Source: Streptomyces lydicus
GTDB lineage: Bacteria > Actinomycetota > Actinomycetes > Streptomycetales > Streptomycetaceae
NCBI RefSeq assembly: GCF_004125265.1
Contig: NZ_RDTE01000003.1
Location: 6,200,001-6,264,000, forward strand
Direction: 5' to 3'
Length of the DNA: 64,000 nucleotides
In this document: piece by piece, positions 8,077 through 16,171 of the stretch
How positions within the stretch are numbered: the first letter of the stretch is position 1
Layout: each line of letters begins with the position of its first letter
Position numbers and translations under genes: made by a program
Notes under the pieces: generated by a model
Databases searched by the model: none
Seen by the model: only the letters and a program-made list of their open reading frames with translations
What the model was told of the DNA's origin: nothing

Positions 8077-9855
8077 ATGACGAATCCGTCGAGCCCCGCA
8101 GGCCATCCCGTCGGCCGGCCCACCCCGGTCACCAACGCGACGCAGCTGCAGCGGCCCTCCGGTATGCCGGTCCACAAGTACGGCCGCTACGAGGCCGTGG
8201 ACATCCCCGACCGCACCTGGCCCGACAAGCGCATCACCGCCGCGCCCCGCTGGCTGTCGACCGACCTGCGGGACGGCAACCAGGCGCTGATCGACCCGAT
8301 GTCGCCGGCCCGCAAGCGCGAGATGTTCGACCTGCTGGTACGCATGGGCTACAAGGAGATCGAGGTCGGCTTCCCGTCGTCCGGCGAGACCGACTTCGCC
8401 TTCGTCCGCTCGATCATCGAAGAGGGCGCGATCCCCGAGGACGTGACGATCTCCGTCCTGACGCAGGCCCGCGAGGAGCTGATCGAGCGCACCGTGGAGT
8501 CGCTGCGCGGCGCCCACCGGGCCACCGTGCACCTCTACAACGCCACCGCGCCCACCTTCCGCCGGGTCGTCTTCCGCGGCTCGAAGGAGCAGGTCAAGCA
8601 GATCGCCGTGGACGGCACCCGGCTGGTCATGGAGTACGCCGACAAGATCCTGGGCGACGAGACGATCTTCGGCTACCAGTACAGCCCGGAGATCTTCACC
8701 GACACCGAGCTGGACTTCGCGCTGGAGGTCTGCGAGGCGGTCTGTGACGTCTGGCAGCCCGAAGAGGGCCGCGAGATCATTCTGAACCTGCCCGCCACCG
8801 TGGAGCGTTCGACGCCGTCCACCCACGCCGACCGCTTCGAGTGGATGGCGCGCCACCTGTCCCGGCGTGAGCACGTCTGCCTGTCCGTGCACCCGCACAA
8901 CGACCGGGGCACCGCCGTCGCCGCCGCCGAGCTGGCCCTCATGGCGGGCGCCGACCGCATCGAGGGCTGCCTGTTCGGCCAGGGCGAGCGCACCGGCAAT
9001 GTCGACCTGGTGACGCTGGGCATGAACCTGTTCTCCCAGGGCGTCGACCCGCAGATCGACTTCTCGCAGATCGACGAGATCCGTCGCACCAGCGAGTACT
9101 GCAACCAGATGGAGATCCACCCGCGCCACCCCTACGCGGGCGATCTGGTCTACACCGCCTTCTCCGGCTCCCACCAGGACGCCATCAAGAAGGGCTTCGA
9201 CGCCATGGAGGCCGAGGCCACCGCCGCCGGCAAGACCGTGGACGACATCGAGTGGGCGGTCCCGTACCTGCCCATCGACCCCAAGGACGTCGGCCGCTCC
9301 TACGAGGCGGTCATCCGCGTCAACTCGCAGTCCGGCAAGGGCGGTATCGCCTACGTCCTGAAGAACGACCACCACCTGGACCTGCCGCGCCGGATGCAGA
9401 TCGAGTTCTCCCGGATCATCCAGGACAAGACCGACACCGAGGGCGGCGAGGTCACCCCCACCGCCATCTGGTCCGCCTTCCAGGACGAGTACCTGCCCAA
9501 CCCGCACAACCCGTGGGGCCGCATCCAGGTCAGGAACGGCCAGACCACCACCGACAAGGACGGCATCGACACCCTCACCGTCGAAGCCGAGGTGGACGGC
9601 GCGGAGACCGTGCTGGTCGGCACCGGCAACGGCCCGATCTCCGCGTTCTTCGACGCGCTGCAGGGCATGGACATCGACGCGCGGCTGCTCGACTACCAGG
9701 AGCACACCATGAGCGAGGGCGCCTCCTCGCTGGCCGCCTCGTACATCGAGTGCGCGATCGGCGACAAGGTGCTGTGGGGCATCGGCATCGACGCGAACAC
9801 CACGCGTGCCTCGCTGAAGGCCGTGGTCTCCGCCGTGAACCGCGCGGGCCGCTGA
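8077..9855 (+). CDS. leuA: 2-isopropylmalate synthase
   Basis: 592 residues. It condenses acetyl-CoA with 2-oxoisovalerate, the first committed step of leucine synthesis. The catalytic (beta/alpha)8 barrel starts with STDLRDGNQALIDPM (metal and substrate residues), followed by EVGFPSSGETDF and SVHPHNDRGTAVA; the C-terminal LeuA regulatory domain (about residues 440-592) binds leucine for feedback inhibition. The length and sequence are of the long actinobacterial type. Expression is also controlled by the upstream leader peptide. It is monocistronic, ending in a strong hairpin. Confidence 0.97.
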   Translation: MTNPSSPAGHPVGRPTPVTNATQLQRPSGMPVHKYGRYEAVDIPDRTWPDKRITAAPRWLSTDLRDGNQALIDPMSPARKREMFDLLVRMGYKEIEVGFPSSGETDFAFVRSIIEEGAIPEDVTISVLTQAREELIERTVESLRGAHRATVHLYNATAPTFRRVVFRGSKEQVKQIAVDGTRLVMEYADKILGDETIFGYQYSPEIFTDTELDFALEVCEAVCDVWQPEEGREIILNLPATVERSTPSTHADRFEWMARHLSRREHVCLSVHPHNDRGTAVAAAELALMAGADRIEGCLFGQGERTGNVDLVTLGMNLFSQGVDPQIDFSQIDEIRRTSEYCNQMEIHPRHPYAGDLVYTAFSGSHQDAIKKGFDAMEAEATAAGKTVDDIEWAVPYLPIDPKDVGRSYEAVIRVNSQSGKGGIAYVLKNDHHLDLPRRMQIEFSRIIQDKTDTEGGEVTPTAIWSAFQDEYLPNPHNPWGRIQVRNGQTTTDKDGIDTLTVEAEVDGAETVLVGTGNGPISAFFDALQGMDIDARLLDYQEHTMSEGASSLAASYIECAIGDKVLWGIGIDANTTRASLKAVVSAVNRAGR

Positions 9856-9884
9856 CCGCACCCGGCAGTCGCACCGTCCCGCAC

Positions 9885-9919
9885 GCGCCCCCGTCGCTCT
9901 CTCCGAGCGGCGGGGGCGC
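9885..9919 (+). terminator. leuA terminator hairpin
   Basis: A 15-bp stem with one G-T pair (9885-9899 with 9905-9919) and a 5-base loop, 30 bases after leuA. Confidence 0.8.
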
Positions 9920-10049
9920 CGTTGTGCGACCCCGCCACCTGAAGGTGGGGTTTGAACCCCCGCCGTGTCACGTTCAGTAAACGCGTCAGTACTTTTGGTG
10001 ACCGGCGCTCGTCGGACAGGCCACGACGCCGGACACCAAGGACGTGCAG

Positions 10050-11084
10050 ATGAGCAGACACGGCATGCCCGCACTCTCCCGGCTCCTCGTGGCGGCGGCC
10101 GCCTCGCTGGCCGTGGTGGCCTCCGCCTTCGCCCCGGCGGCCTCGGGCGCACCGGCCCGCGCGGCGGCGGACCGGCCGGAGTATGTGGCGCTCGGCGACT
10201 CCTACAGCGCCGGGGTGTTCGTCCGCCCCTGGGAGGAGGGCGACGGCTGCGGCCGCTCCGCGCGCAACTACCCGCACCAGGTCGCCCGTCAGCTGGGGTT
10301 CCACCTGACGGATGCGACCTGCGGGGCCGCCGAGGTGGTCGACGGGGTCCTGGGGCCCCAGCCGGCCGCCAAGATCTACGGACCGCCGTCGGTCCCGCCC
10401 CCGGGCGGCTGGTCCGACCTGCCCCCGCAGGTGGAGGCGCTGTCCCCCGGCACCGACTACGTCACCGTCGGCATCGGCGGCAACTCCCTCGGCTTCGGGT
10501 CCATCGTCAGCACCTGCCTCGAACTGGGCATCACCAAGCCCCTGCAGACCAAGCCCTGCACCGACCACTACACCGGCGGAGCGGGGGCGAGCTGGCTGGA
10601 GGAGCGGTTCGCGCAGCTCGACGCCGACTTCGACCGCATGATGACGGTGATCCACCGGCGCGCACCGCAGGCGAGGATCGCCGTCGTCGGCTACCCCGCC
10701 ATCGTCCCGGACGGCACTGGCTGTTCGTTCCTGCACTGGAACCAGCTCGGCAGCGTCAAGAAGGGCGACATGCCCTGGCTGGACGGCCTCGAAAAGCGAC
10801 TGAACGGACTGCTCCACCGGCACGCCGAGGAGCACGCCGCGCTCTACGTCGACACCTACGGGCCCAGCGTGAACCACGGGGTGTGCAAGAGCGGCGACGC
10901 GAAGTGGATGTACGGCGTCCGGGACAACCTCACCGGTGACGGCGACCAGACCGACACCCCGTCGGAACTGTGCAAGACCATCCCCGGCTCCGGCGAGGCC
11001 TGCACCTTCGTCCACCCCAACGCCCGCGGCCTGGACAACCAGGCGCACCAGGTGACCCGCGCCCTGATGACCTCGATGGGGTGA
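10050..11084 (+). CDS. Secreted SGNH/GDSL-family hydrolase
   Basis: 344 residues with a cleavable Sec-type signal peptide (hydrophobic core at residues 12-30, likely cut near ASGAPA-RA). Block I GDSYSAG places the nucleophile at Ser51; IGGNSLGF is the glycine/asparagine block, and VHPNARG near the C-terminus supplies the catalytic His. Six or more cysteines outside the signal suggest disulfides, as in secreted Streptomyces SGNH lipases/esterases. Substrate is probably a lipid or acyl ester. ATG 10050 was chosen over GTG 10044 because AAGGA lies 7 bases before it. Confidence 0.9.
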   Translation: MSRHGMPALSRLLVAAAASLAVVASAFAPAASGAPARAAADRPEYVALGDSYSAGVFVRPWEEGDGCGRSARNYPHQVARQLGFHLTDATCGAAEVVDGVLGPQPAAKIYGPPSVPPPGGWSDLPPQVEALSPGTDYVTVGIGGNSLGFGSIVSTCLELGITKPLQTKPCTDHYTGGAGASWLEERFAQLDADFDRMMTVIHRRAPQARIAVVGYPAIVPDGTGCSFLHWNQLGSVKKGDMPWLDGLEKRLNGLLHRHAEEHAALYVDTYGPSVNHGVCKSGDAKWMYGVRDNLTGDGDQTDTPSELCKTIPGSGEACTFVHPNARGLDNQAHQVTRALMTSMG

Positions 11085-11213
11085 CGGGGAACCCGGTGGG
11101 ATCCCGCCGTACCCTCACCGTTTCGGCCAAGCCCGGCCCGCGGCGCCACCAGGACCCGCGACCGCCTCATCCGCCGCCCGCCTCCTGACGGCCACGCAGT
11201 TCACAGCGCCCTC

Positions 11214-11250
11214 AGGCCTCTGCCCCTCCCGTGCAAGGGGGCAGAGGCCT
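11214..11250 (+). terminator. Terminator after SGNH hydrolase
   Basis: A perfect 13-bp stem (AGGCCTCTGCCCC at 11214-11226 with 11238-11250) and an 11-base loop. Confidence 0.8.
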
Positions 11251-11413
11251 CCGTCATCCGGCCAGTTGTCCGGCCGGTTGTCCGGTACGAGGTGCTGACG
11301 CCGCATCACGTATGTGGCTAACATCACGTCCCATACGGCGAGGGCGCCATGGGGTACTCCCCGGGGACCCCACCCGTACCCGGAGGGCTACGGGGGAGTT
11401 ACGGAGGGCTGAC

Positions 11414-12124
11414 GTGAGGCACAAGGTGTGTGTGATGGGTGTGCGCACGTCCTGGCGCACCGTCGCCGATGGCGAGTTCTTCTGTCCGGACTGCGGCGGG
11501 GACCGCAACTACCTCCGCCGGACCGGCCACCGCCGCCTCACCGTCCTCGGCGTCCCGCTCGTGCCCCGCGGCGCCACCGGCCCGGTCCTGGAGTGCTCGG
11601 CCTGCCACGGCCGCTTCGGCCCGGACGCCCTCGACCACCCCACCACCGTCCGCTTCTCCGCGATGCTCAGGGACGCCGTCCACACCGTCACCCTCGCCCT
11701 GCTGGCCGCCGGGGGCACGTCCTCCCGCGCCGTCCGTGACACCGCCGTCGACACGGTCCGCGCGGCCGGCTTCGCGGACTGCTCCGAGGACGAACTGCTG
11801 ACCCTGCTCGCCGCCCTCGCCGCCGACACCGGCCGCCTCACCGGCACCTACGACGCGGTGACCGGCGGCCACTGCGCACCCCAGGGGCTGGACCCGTGCG
11901 GCACCGCGCTGGCCATAGAGCTCCACGAGGCGCTGGAACCGCTCGCCCCGCACCTCGCCCCCGCCGGCCGCGAAGCGATCCTCCTCCAGGGTGCCCGTAT
12001 CGCGCTCGCGGACGGCTCCTACACGCCCGCGGAGCGCGAGGTGCTGAGCACCGTCGGCAGCGCCCTGACGCTCCGCCCCGCCGACACCAACCGGCTGCTG
12101 GCGGCGGCGCGCACCCCGTCCTGA
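11414..12124 (+). CDS. TerB-like protein with N-terminal zinc ribbon
   Basis: About 236 residues. The N-terminal part has two CxxC pairs (CPDCGGD and CSACHGRFG) forming a zinc ribbon; the rest is an all-alpha TerB-like domain, clearest at ILLQGARIALADGSYTPAEREVLSTVGSAL. TerB domains occur in tellurite-resistance and membrane-stress systems, but no other ter gene is nearby, so tellurite resistance is not supported here. GTG 11414 has a GGAGG site at the right distance; ATG 11435 is an alternative start. Cytoplasmic, stand-alone gene convergent with the conservon. Confidence 0.75.
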   Translation: MRHKVCVMGVRTSWRTVADGEFFCPDCGGDRNYLRRTGHRRLTVLGVPLVPRGATGPVLECSACHGRFGPDALDHPTTVRFSAMLRDAVHTVTLALLAAGGTSSRAVRDTAVDTVRAAGFADCSEDELLTLLAALAADTGRLTGTYDAVTGGHCAPQGLDPCGTALAIELHEALEPLAPHLAPAGREAILLQGARIALADGSYTPAEREVLSTVGSALTLRPADTNRLLAAARTPS

Positions 12125-12186
12125 GGGGCGGGACGGCCGGCCCTACGTGACCGGCCCGCGGCGCGACGGCCGCACGGGAACCGGAA

Positions 12187-12219
12187 CGACCCCGCCACCA
12201 CAGCAGGGCGACGGGGTCG
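12187..12219. terminator. Bidirectional hairpin between convergent genes
   Basis: CGACCCCG (12187-12194) pairs with CGGGGTCG (12212-12219) between the TerB-like gene and the minus-strand P450. Confidence 0.55.
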
Positions 12220-12244
12220 GGGTGACCGGCAGCGGCCGGGCGGT

Positions 12245-13480
12245 TCAGGCCGGCGTCAGACGCACCGGCAGGCTGCGCAGACCGCCCGAGATGAAGCCGT
12301 CCGTCGGCGCCAACTCCTCGGGTGGCACGGCAAGTTGAAGCCCGGGGAAGCGGGCGAAGAGGGCCGGCAGCGCGATCCGCGCCTCCATACGGGCCAGCGG
12401 GGCACCCAGACAGTGGTGGACGCCGTGGCCGAACGCCAGGTGCTCCTGGCGGGTGCGCCGGACGTCGAAGCCGTCGGCCCCCTCGCCGTGGAACGCGGCG
12501 TCCCGCCCGGCCGCCGCGTACGCCGGGAGGATCGCCTCGCCCTTGCGGATGGTGGGGCCGTCCGGGATCTCGATGTCCGCCACGGCGAAGCGCAGCGGGA
12601 GCGCGGCGATGCTGGGGGCCCAGCGCAGCGTCTCCTCGATCACCTCGTTCCAGCCGACCTCGCCCGACAGCACCAGCTGGAGCTGTCCGGGGTGGGTGAG
12701 CAGCGCGTGCACGGCGTTGCCGAGGAGGTCGACAGTGGTCTCGTGACCGGCGCCGATGACGAGCAGGAGGGTGTCGAGCAGTTCCTGCTCGGTCATCCGC
12801 TCGCCCTCGTCGTCCCGCGCGGAGACCAGCAGGCTCGTCAGGTCGTCGGCCGGGTGCTCGCGCTTGGCGGCGACCAGGCCCGACAGCAGCGCATGGACGG
12901 CCGCGCCGGTGGCGGCGGCCTGCTCCGGGGTGGCCGTGGTGTCCATGATGGCCGAGACGAGGCGGGCGAGTTCGGCGCGCTGCTCGCCCTCAGGGAAGCC
13001 GAACAGCTCGCAGATCACCTGCATCGGCAGCGGATGGCTGAAGCGGGCGCGCAGGTCCACGGGCTCGCCCACGGGGTGCGCGGCCAGGTCGTCCAGGAGG
13101 GCCGCGGTGATGGCCTCCACGCGCGGGAGCATGGCGTCGGTGCGGCGGGCGGTGAACGCCGGGGCGATCAGCTTGCGCAGCCGCCGGTGGTCGGCGCCGT
13201 ACGCGGTGAACATGTTCGTGACGCCGATCCACGACTGCAGCCAGCTGCCGCGGATGTCGTCGCGCTGCCACAGCGGCCAGTGCTCCCGGGGGTTCTTGGA
13301 GACCCGGTCGTCGGTCAGCAACTGCTTGAGCAGGGTGTGGCTGGTGACCGACCAGGCCTCGATGCCGCCGGGGAGCTCGGTGCGCGCCAGCGGGCCTAGC
13401 GCGCGGAGACGGGCGGCCTCTCCGTGGATGTCGCTTCCGACCGGGTCGATGACGTAGGGCTGCTGTCCCTGTTGTGCCAT
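12245..13480 (-). CDS. Cytochrome P450, CYP154-like, last gene of the conservon
   Basis: 411-residue soluble P450. The oxygen-binding I-helix motif is AGHETTVD, the ExxR motif is EETLRW, and the heme loop is FGHGVHHCLG with the cysteine thiolate ligand, so it should be catalytically competent. Streptomyces conservons often end in a CYP157-CYP154 pair, and the gene before it fits CYP157. ATG 13480 is preceded by AGGAG seven bases away, but that start lies inside the preceding gene, giving an 85-base overlap. Substrate unknown; it needs ferredoxin and reductase encoded elsewhere. The CYP family name is inferred from context and motifs. Confidence 0.9.
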   Translation of the reverse strand: MAQQGQQPYVIDPVGSDIHGEAARLRALGPLARTELPGGIEAWSVTSHTLLKQLLTDDRVSKNPREHWPLWQRDDIRGSWLQSWIGVTNMFTAYGADHRRLRKLIAPAFTARRTDAMLPRVEAITAALLDDLAAHPVGEPVDLRARFSHPLPMQVICELFGFPEGEQRAELARLVSAIMDTTATPEQAAATGAAVHALLSGLVAAKREHPADDLTSLLVSARDDEGERMTEQELLDTLLLVIGAGHETTVDLLGNAVHALLTHPGQLQLVLSGEVGWNEVIEETLRWAPSIAALPLRFAVADIEIPDGPTIRKGEAILPAYAAAGRDAAFHGEGADGFDVRRTRQEHLAFGHGVHHCLGAPLARMEARIALPALFARFPGLQLAVPPEELAPTDGFISGGLRSLPVRLTPA

Positions 13481-14778
13481 GGAGTGGCTCCTGCCTGGTC
13501 GGGGGTGATCGGGGTGAAGCGGGCCGGGAGCGCGGCCAGGGCCCGGTGGAACGCGCCGTTGCGCCACTGCAACTCGCTCGCGTCCACGGCGAGTTCGATG
13601 TCCGAGAGCCAGGCGGTCAGCCGCTCGATCGCGGTGGTGGCGATCAGCAGCGCATGCCGCTTCACGGGGCAGGCGTGCGGTCCTGCCGCCCAGGACAGGT
13701 GCGAGCCGCCGCCCGCACCGGGGCCCGCCTGCGCGGTGGTGTCGAACTGGCTGTTGGCGGCCGCGTACGACACCATCACCAGCTGCCCCTTGCGCACCCA
13801 GGTGCCGTGGAAGAAGACGTCACGGACCGGGAAGTGCGCGGAGTAGTTGGTCAGCGGCGGGTCGTTCCACAGCACCTCGTTGATGGCGTCGTGCGCGGTC
13901 AGCGCGCCGCCGGAGAGGGTGTGGTAGTAGCGGTCGTCGGAGAGCATCCGCGACAGCGCGTTGCCGATGAGGTTGGCGAGCGGTTCGTGGCCCGCGCCCA
14001 TCGTGAGGAGGATGTTGTGGATCAGTTCCTCGTCGTTGAGCGCGTTGGGGTGGTCCATGAACCAGGAGGTCAGGTCCGGCCCGCGCTCGGCCTTCTTCCT
14101 GCCGACCAGCTCCATGATGTAGCTGGTGTAGGCCTCGTTGGCGGCCGCGGCCTCCTCGGGGGAGTTGCCGTCCAGCATGCCCCCGATCGCCGAGATGAGC
14201 CGGTCGCTGTACGAATCCGGCATCCCGAAGAGGGTGTTGAACATCAGCAGCGGGATCAGCCGCGCGTAGTCGGCGATCAGATCGACCTCGCCGTGCGCGC
14301 CGAAGCGCCGGATCAGGGAGTCCGCCGCGTGGTGGACGCGGGCGCGCAGCTCGTGCGGCTCGACGAGCTTGAAGCTGTCGACGACCACGTCCCGGTAGCG
14401 GACGTGCGCAGGACCGTCGGCGTAGAAGAGGTTGGGGCGCCACATCAGCATCGGCATGACCGGCGAGTCCGGCGGGACCGTGGTCATCCACTCGCGGGAG
14501 TCCTTGGACCAGGTGGCGTCGTCGTGCAGCAGGTCGAGGGCGGCCCGGTAGTCGGTGACCAGCATCGCGGTCACCTCCGGCGCGATCTCGACCGGCGCCA
14601 GCGCACCGAACTGGCGCAACCGGTCGTAGACGCGGTGCGGATCGGCGGCGAAGTCCGGTCCGTAGAGCTTCACCGGGGTGTGGGCGTCGGGCCGGCCCGG
14701 CGCCTGCTGGTACGGGGCGGCGGCGTGCGCCGGGCAGCCCGGTGGCGGTGCGGCTCCCGGCTGGTGCGGGGAAGTCAC
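13396..14778 (-). CDS. Atypical cytochrome P450, CYP157-like, without ExxR
   Basis: 460 residues. The I-helix motif is AGHEPLAN (no Thr), the place of ExxR reads EVLW (NEVLWNDPP), and the heme loop is WAAGPHACPVKR in place of FGxGxHxCxG, though the ligand Cys is kept. Loss of ExxR is a known trait of CYP157 enzymes. It starts with GTG 14778, overlapping the cvnD stop by four bases (GTGA). The C-terminus runs about 30 residues (Ser/Thr-rich) beyond the usual end and overlaps the next P450 by 85 bases. It may be a partner or regulator of the CYP154-like protein rather than a normal monooxygenase. Confidence 0.88.
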   Translation of the reverse strand: MTSPHQPGAAPPPGCPAHAAAPYQQAPGRPDAHTPVKLYGPDFAADPHRVYDRLRQFGALAPVEIAPEVTAMLVTDYRAALDLLHDDATWSKDSREWMTTVPPDSPVMPMLMWRPNLFYADGPAHVRYRDVVVDSFKLVEPHELRARVHHAADSLIRRFGAHGEVDLIADYARLIPLLMFNTLFGMPDSYSDRLISAIGGMLDGNSPEEAAAANEAYTSYIMELVGRKKAERGPDLTSWFMDHPNALNDEELIHNILLTMGAGHEPLANLIGNALSRMLSDDRYYHTLSGGALTAHDAINEVLWNDPPLTNYSAHFPVRDVFFHGTWVRKGQLVMVSYAAANSQFDTTAQAGPGAGGGSHLSWAAGPHACPVKRHALLIATTAIERLTAWLSDIELAVDASELQWRNGAFHRALAALPARFTPITPDQAGATPWHNRDSSPTSSTRSEATSTERPPVSAR

Positions 14779-15407
14779 GGGTTCGGGTTCTCCTCGGGGG
14801 TGTGGGCCAGGACGTGCCCGACCAGCGAGATCAGCGCGTCGACGGACTGCTCCCGGTCGCGGGCGTCGCACATCACCAGCGGCGTCTCGGGGTGCAGATC
14901 GAGCGCCTCGCGGAGCTTTTCGACGCTGTACTGGGGCGCGTCGGGGAAGGTGTTGACCGCCACCGCGTAGCGCAGCCCGGCCTCCTCGACGATGTCCATC
15001 ACCTCGAAGGAGTCCGCCAGGCGGCGGGTGTCGGCGAGGACGAGGGCGCCCAGCGCGCCCCGGGCGATGTCCTCCCACAGCGGGCGGAACCGTTTCTGCC
15101 CGGGGGTGCCGAACAGGTACAGCACCATGTCGCCGGGCAGCGTCAGCCGCCCGAAGTCGATGGCGACGGTGGTGGTGGTCTTCTCCCGGACGCCGGCGAG
15201 CTCGTCGACGATCGCACCGGTCTGGGTCATGACCTCCTCGGTGTGCAGCGGCGGGGTTTCGGACAACGCGCGGATGAGCGTGGTCTTGCCGACCCCGAAC
15301 GGCCCCGCCACCAGGAGTTTGACCAGGGTCTGGTGCTCGCCGGAGAGGTACATGCTGCCGGTGCTCGCGTCGGCGTGGGCGCTAGGACTTGAGAGAGCGG
15401 AGTCCAT
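14775..15407 (-). CDS. cvnD: Conservon GTP-binding protein CvnD
   Basis: 210 residues, Ras-like small GTPase of the conservon type. Visible are the P-loop GPFGVGKTT, G3 FGTPGQ and the region AVNTFPD where NKxD would be expected; the Lys is replaced, a common conservon variation that may alter guanine specificity. Conservon proteins form a membrane-associated complex likened to eukaryotic GPCR/G-protein systems. The start ATG 15407 lies 26 bases inside cvnC, and its stop overlaps the CYP157-like start. Role in this strain unknown; conservons affect development and secondary metabolism in studied species. Confidence 0.93.
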   Translation of the reverse strand: MDSALSSPSAHADASTGSMYLSGEHQTLVKLLVAGPFGVGKTTLIRALSETPPLHTEEVMTQTGAIVDELAGVREKTTTTVAIDFGRLTLPGDMVLYLFGTPGQKRFRPLWEDIARGALGALVLADTRRLADSFEVMDIVEEAGLRYAVAVNTFPDAPQYSVEKLREALDLHPETPLVMCDARDREQSVDALISLVGHVLAHTPEENPNP

Positions 15408-15744
15408 CGAGAACCCTCTCCAGGATCTGTCGGTCGAATTGCTCGGCTTCGGGAATGGGGACGCGGGCGTGCAGCCGCCCGGCGTCGACGAGGTCGGCCA
15501 CCAGCACCTTCACCACGCTCACCGGCAGGTGAAGGTGGGCGGCGACCTCGGCCAGAGACAGCGCCCCGGGCTGCAGCAGCTCCAGGATGCGGTGCTCCTC
15601 CGGGCGTACCTCGCTGGTGATCGGCATCCCGACGCTGTGCAGCAGGGTGAGCCGGTCCAGGGTGTTGCGGCTGGGACGGGCGCGTCCGCCGGTGGCCAGA
15701 TAGGCCGGCACGAGGCGCCTGCCGCTGCTCTGGCGCGGGGTCAT
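15382..15744 (-). CDS. cvnC: Conservon protein CvnC (DUF742)
   Basis: 120 residues, DUF742 family: LVPAYLATGGR, then a winged-helix-like segment RPEEHRILELLQPGALSLAEVAAHLHLPVSVVKVLVADLVDAGRL. DUF742 proteins are found almost only in actinomycete conservons, where they are thought to link the roadblock protein and GTPase. ATG 15744 overlaps the cvnB stop (ATGA) and the gene overlaps cvnD by 26 bases, so all are translated as one unit. Confidence 0.93.
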   Translation of the reverse strand: MTPRQSSGRRLVPAYLATGGRARPSRNTLDRLTLLHSVGMPITSEVRPEEHRILELLQPGALSLAEVAAHLHLPVSVVKVLVADLVDAGRLHARVPIPEAEQFDRQILERVLDGLRSLKS

Positions 15745-16169
15745 ACGGGGTTACCCGTATCCCGGGCCGGGCTGTTCATGACCTTGTTGCCCAGGGTCGT
15801 CACCTGGATCTGCATGTGGTGGGCGACGACGCCCATGTTCACCTCCGGACCGGCGAAGACGGCGAGGCAGGTGTTCTCGCCGGCGGGTATCGCGAAGACG
15901 AAGCCCTCGTCGGACTCGATGACCGTCTGCCGCAGCCGGGTGTCGTCCTTCCCGGCGAACGCCGCGGTCACGGCACGGCCCGCGCCCTGGAGCGCGGACA
16001 TCATCGCGGCGACACCCTCGCCGGAGTCACGCTGCAGGCCCGGCGAGGCCCCCTCGATGAAACCGTCACCGGAGATCACCGCTGCGTGGATCACATGCGG
16101 CAACTCCATGAGGGGCGCCAGCACCCAGGACTTGTCCTCGGCGACGCGGCGGCGGGTGGGGCTGTTCAT
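15741..16169 (-). CDS. cvnB: Conservon roadblock/LC7 protein CvnB
   Basis: 142 residues with the roadblock/LC7 fold (SWVLAPLMELPHVIHAAVISGDGFIEGASPGL...). In eukaryotes this fold regulates GTPases; in conservons CvnB is presumed to bridge the CvnA sensor and the CvnD GTPase. It starts two bases after the cvnA stop and overlaps cvnC by four bases. Confidence 0.93.
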   Translation of the reverse strand: MNSPTRRRVAEDKSWVLAPLMELPHVIHAAVISGDGFIEGASPGLQRDSGEGVAAMMSALQGAGRAVTAAFAGKDDTRLRQTVIESDEGFVFAIPAGENTCLAVFAGPEVNMGVVAHHMQIQVTTLGNKVMNSPARDTGNPV

Positions 16170-16171
16170 GG

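Noticed and set aside
9930..9962. tRNA-like GGTTTGAACCCC sequence with small hairpins
   Set aside because: No acceptor stem or anticodon arm can be built around it; it is intergenic hairpin sequence between leuA and the SGNH hydrolase gene.
7555..10152. A very long minus-strand frame spanning leuA and its leader
   Set aside because: No start signal or domain; it is the shadow of leuA and the region before it.
11414..12124. Tellurite-resistance operon
   Set aside because: Only a TerB-like domain is present; terA/C/D/E/Z genes are absent around it.
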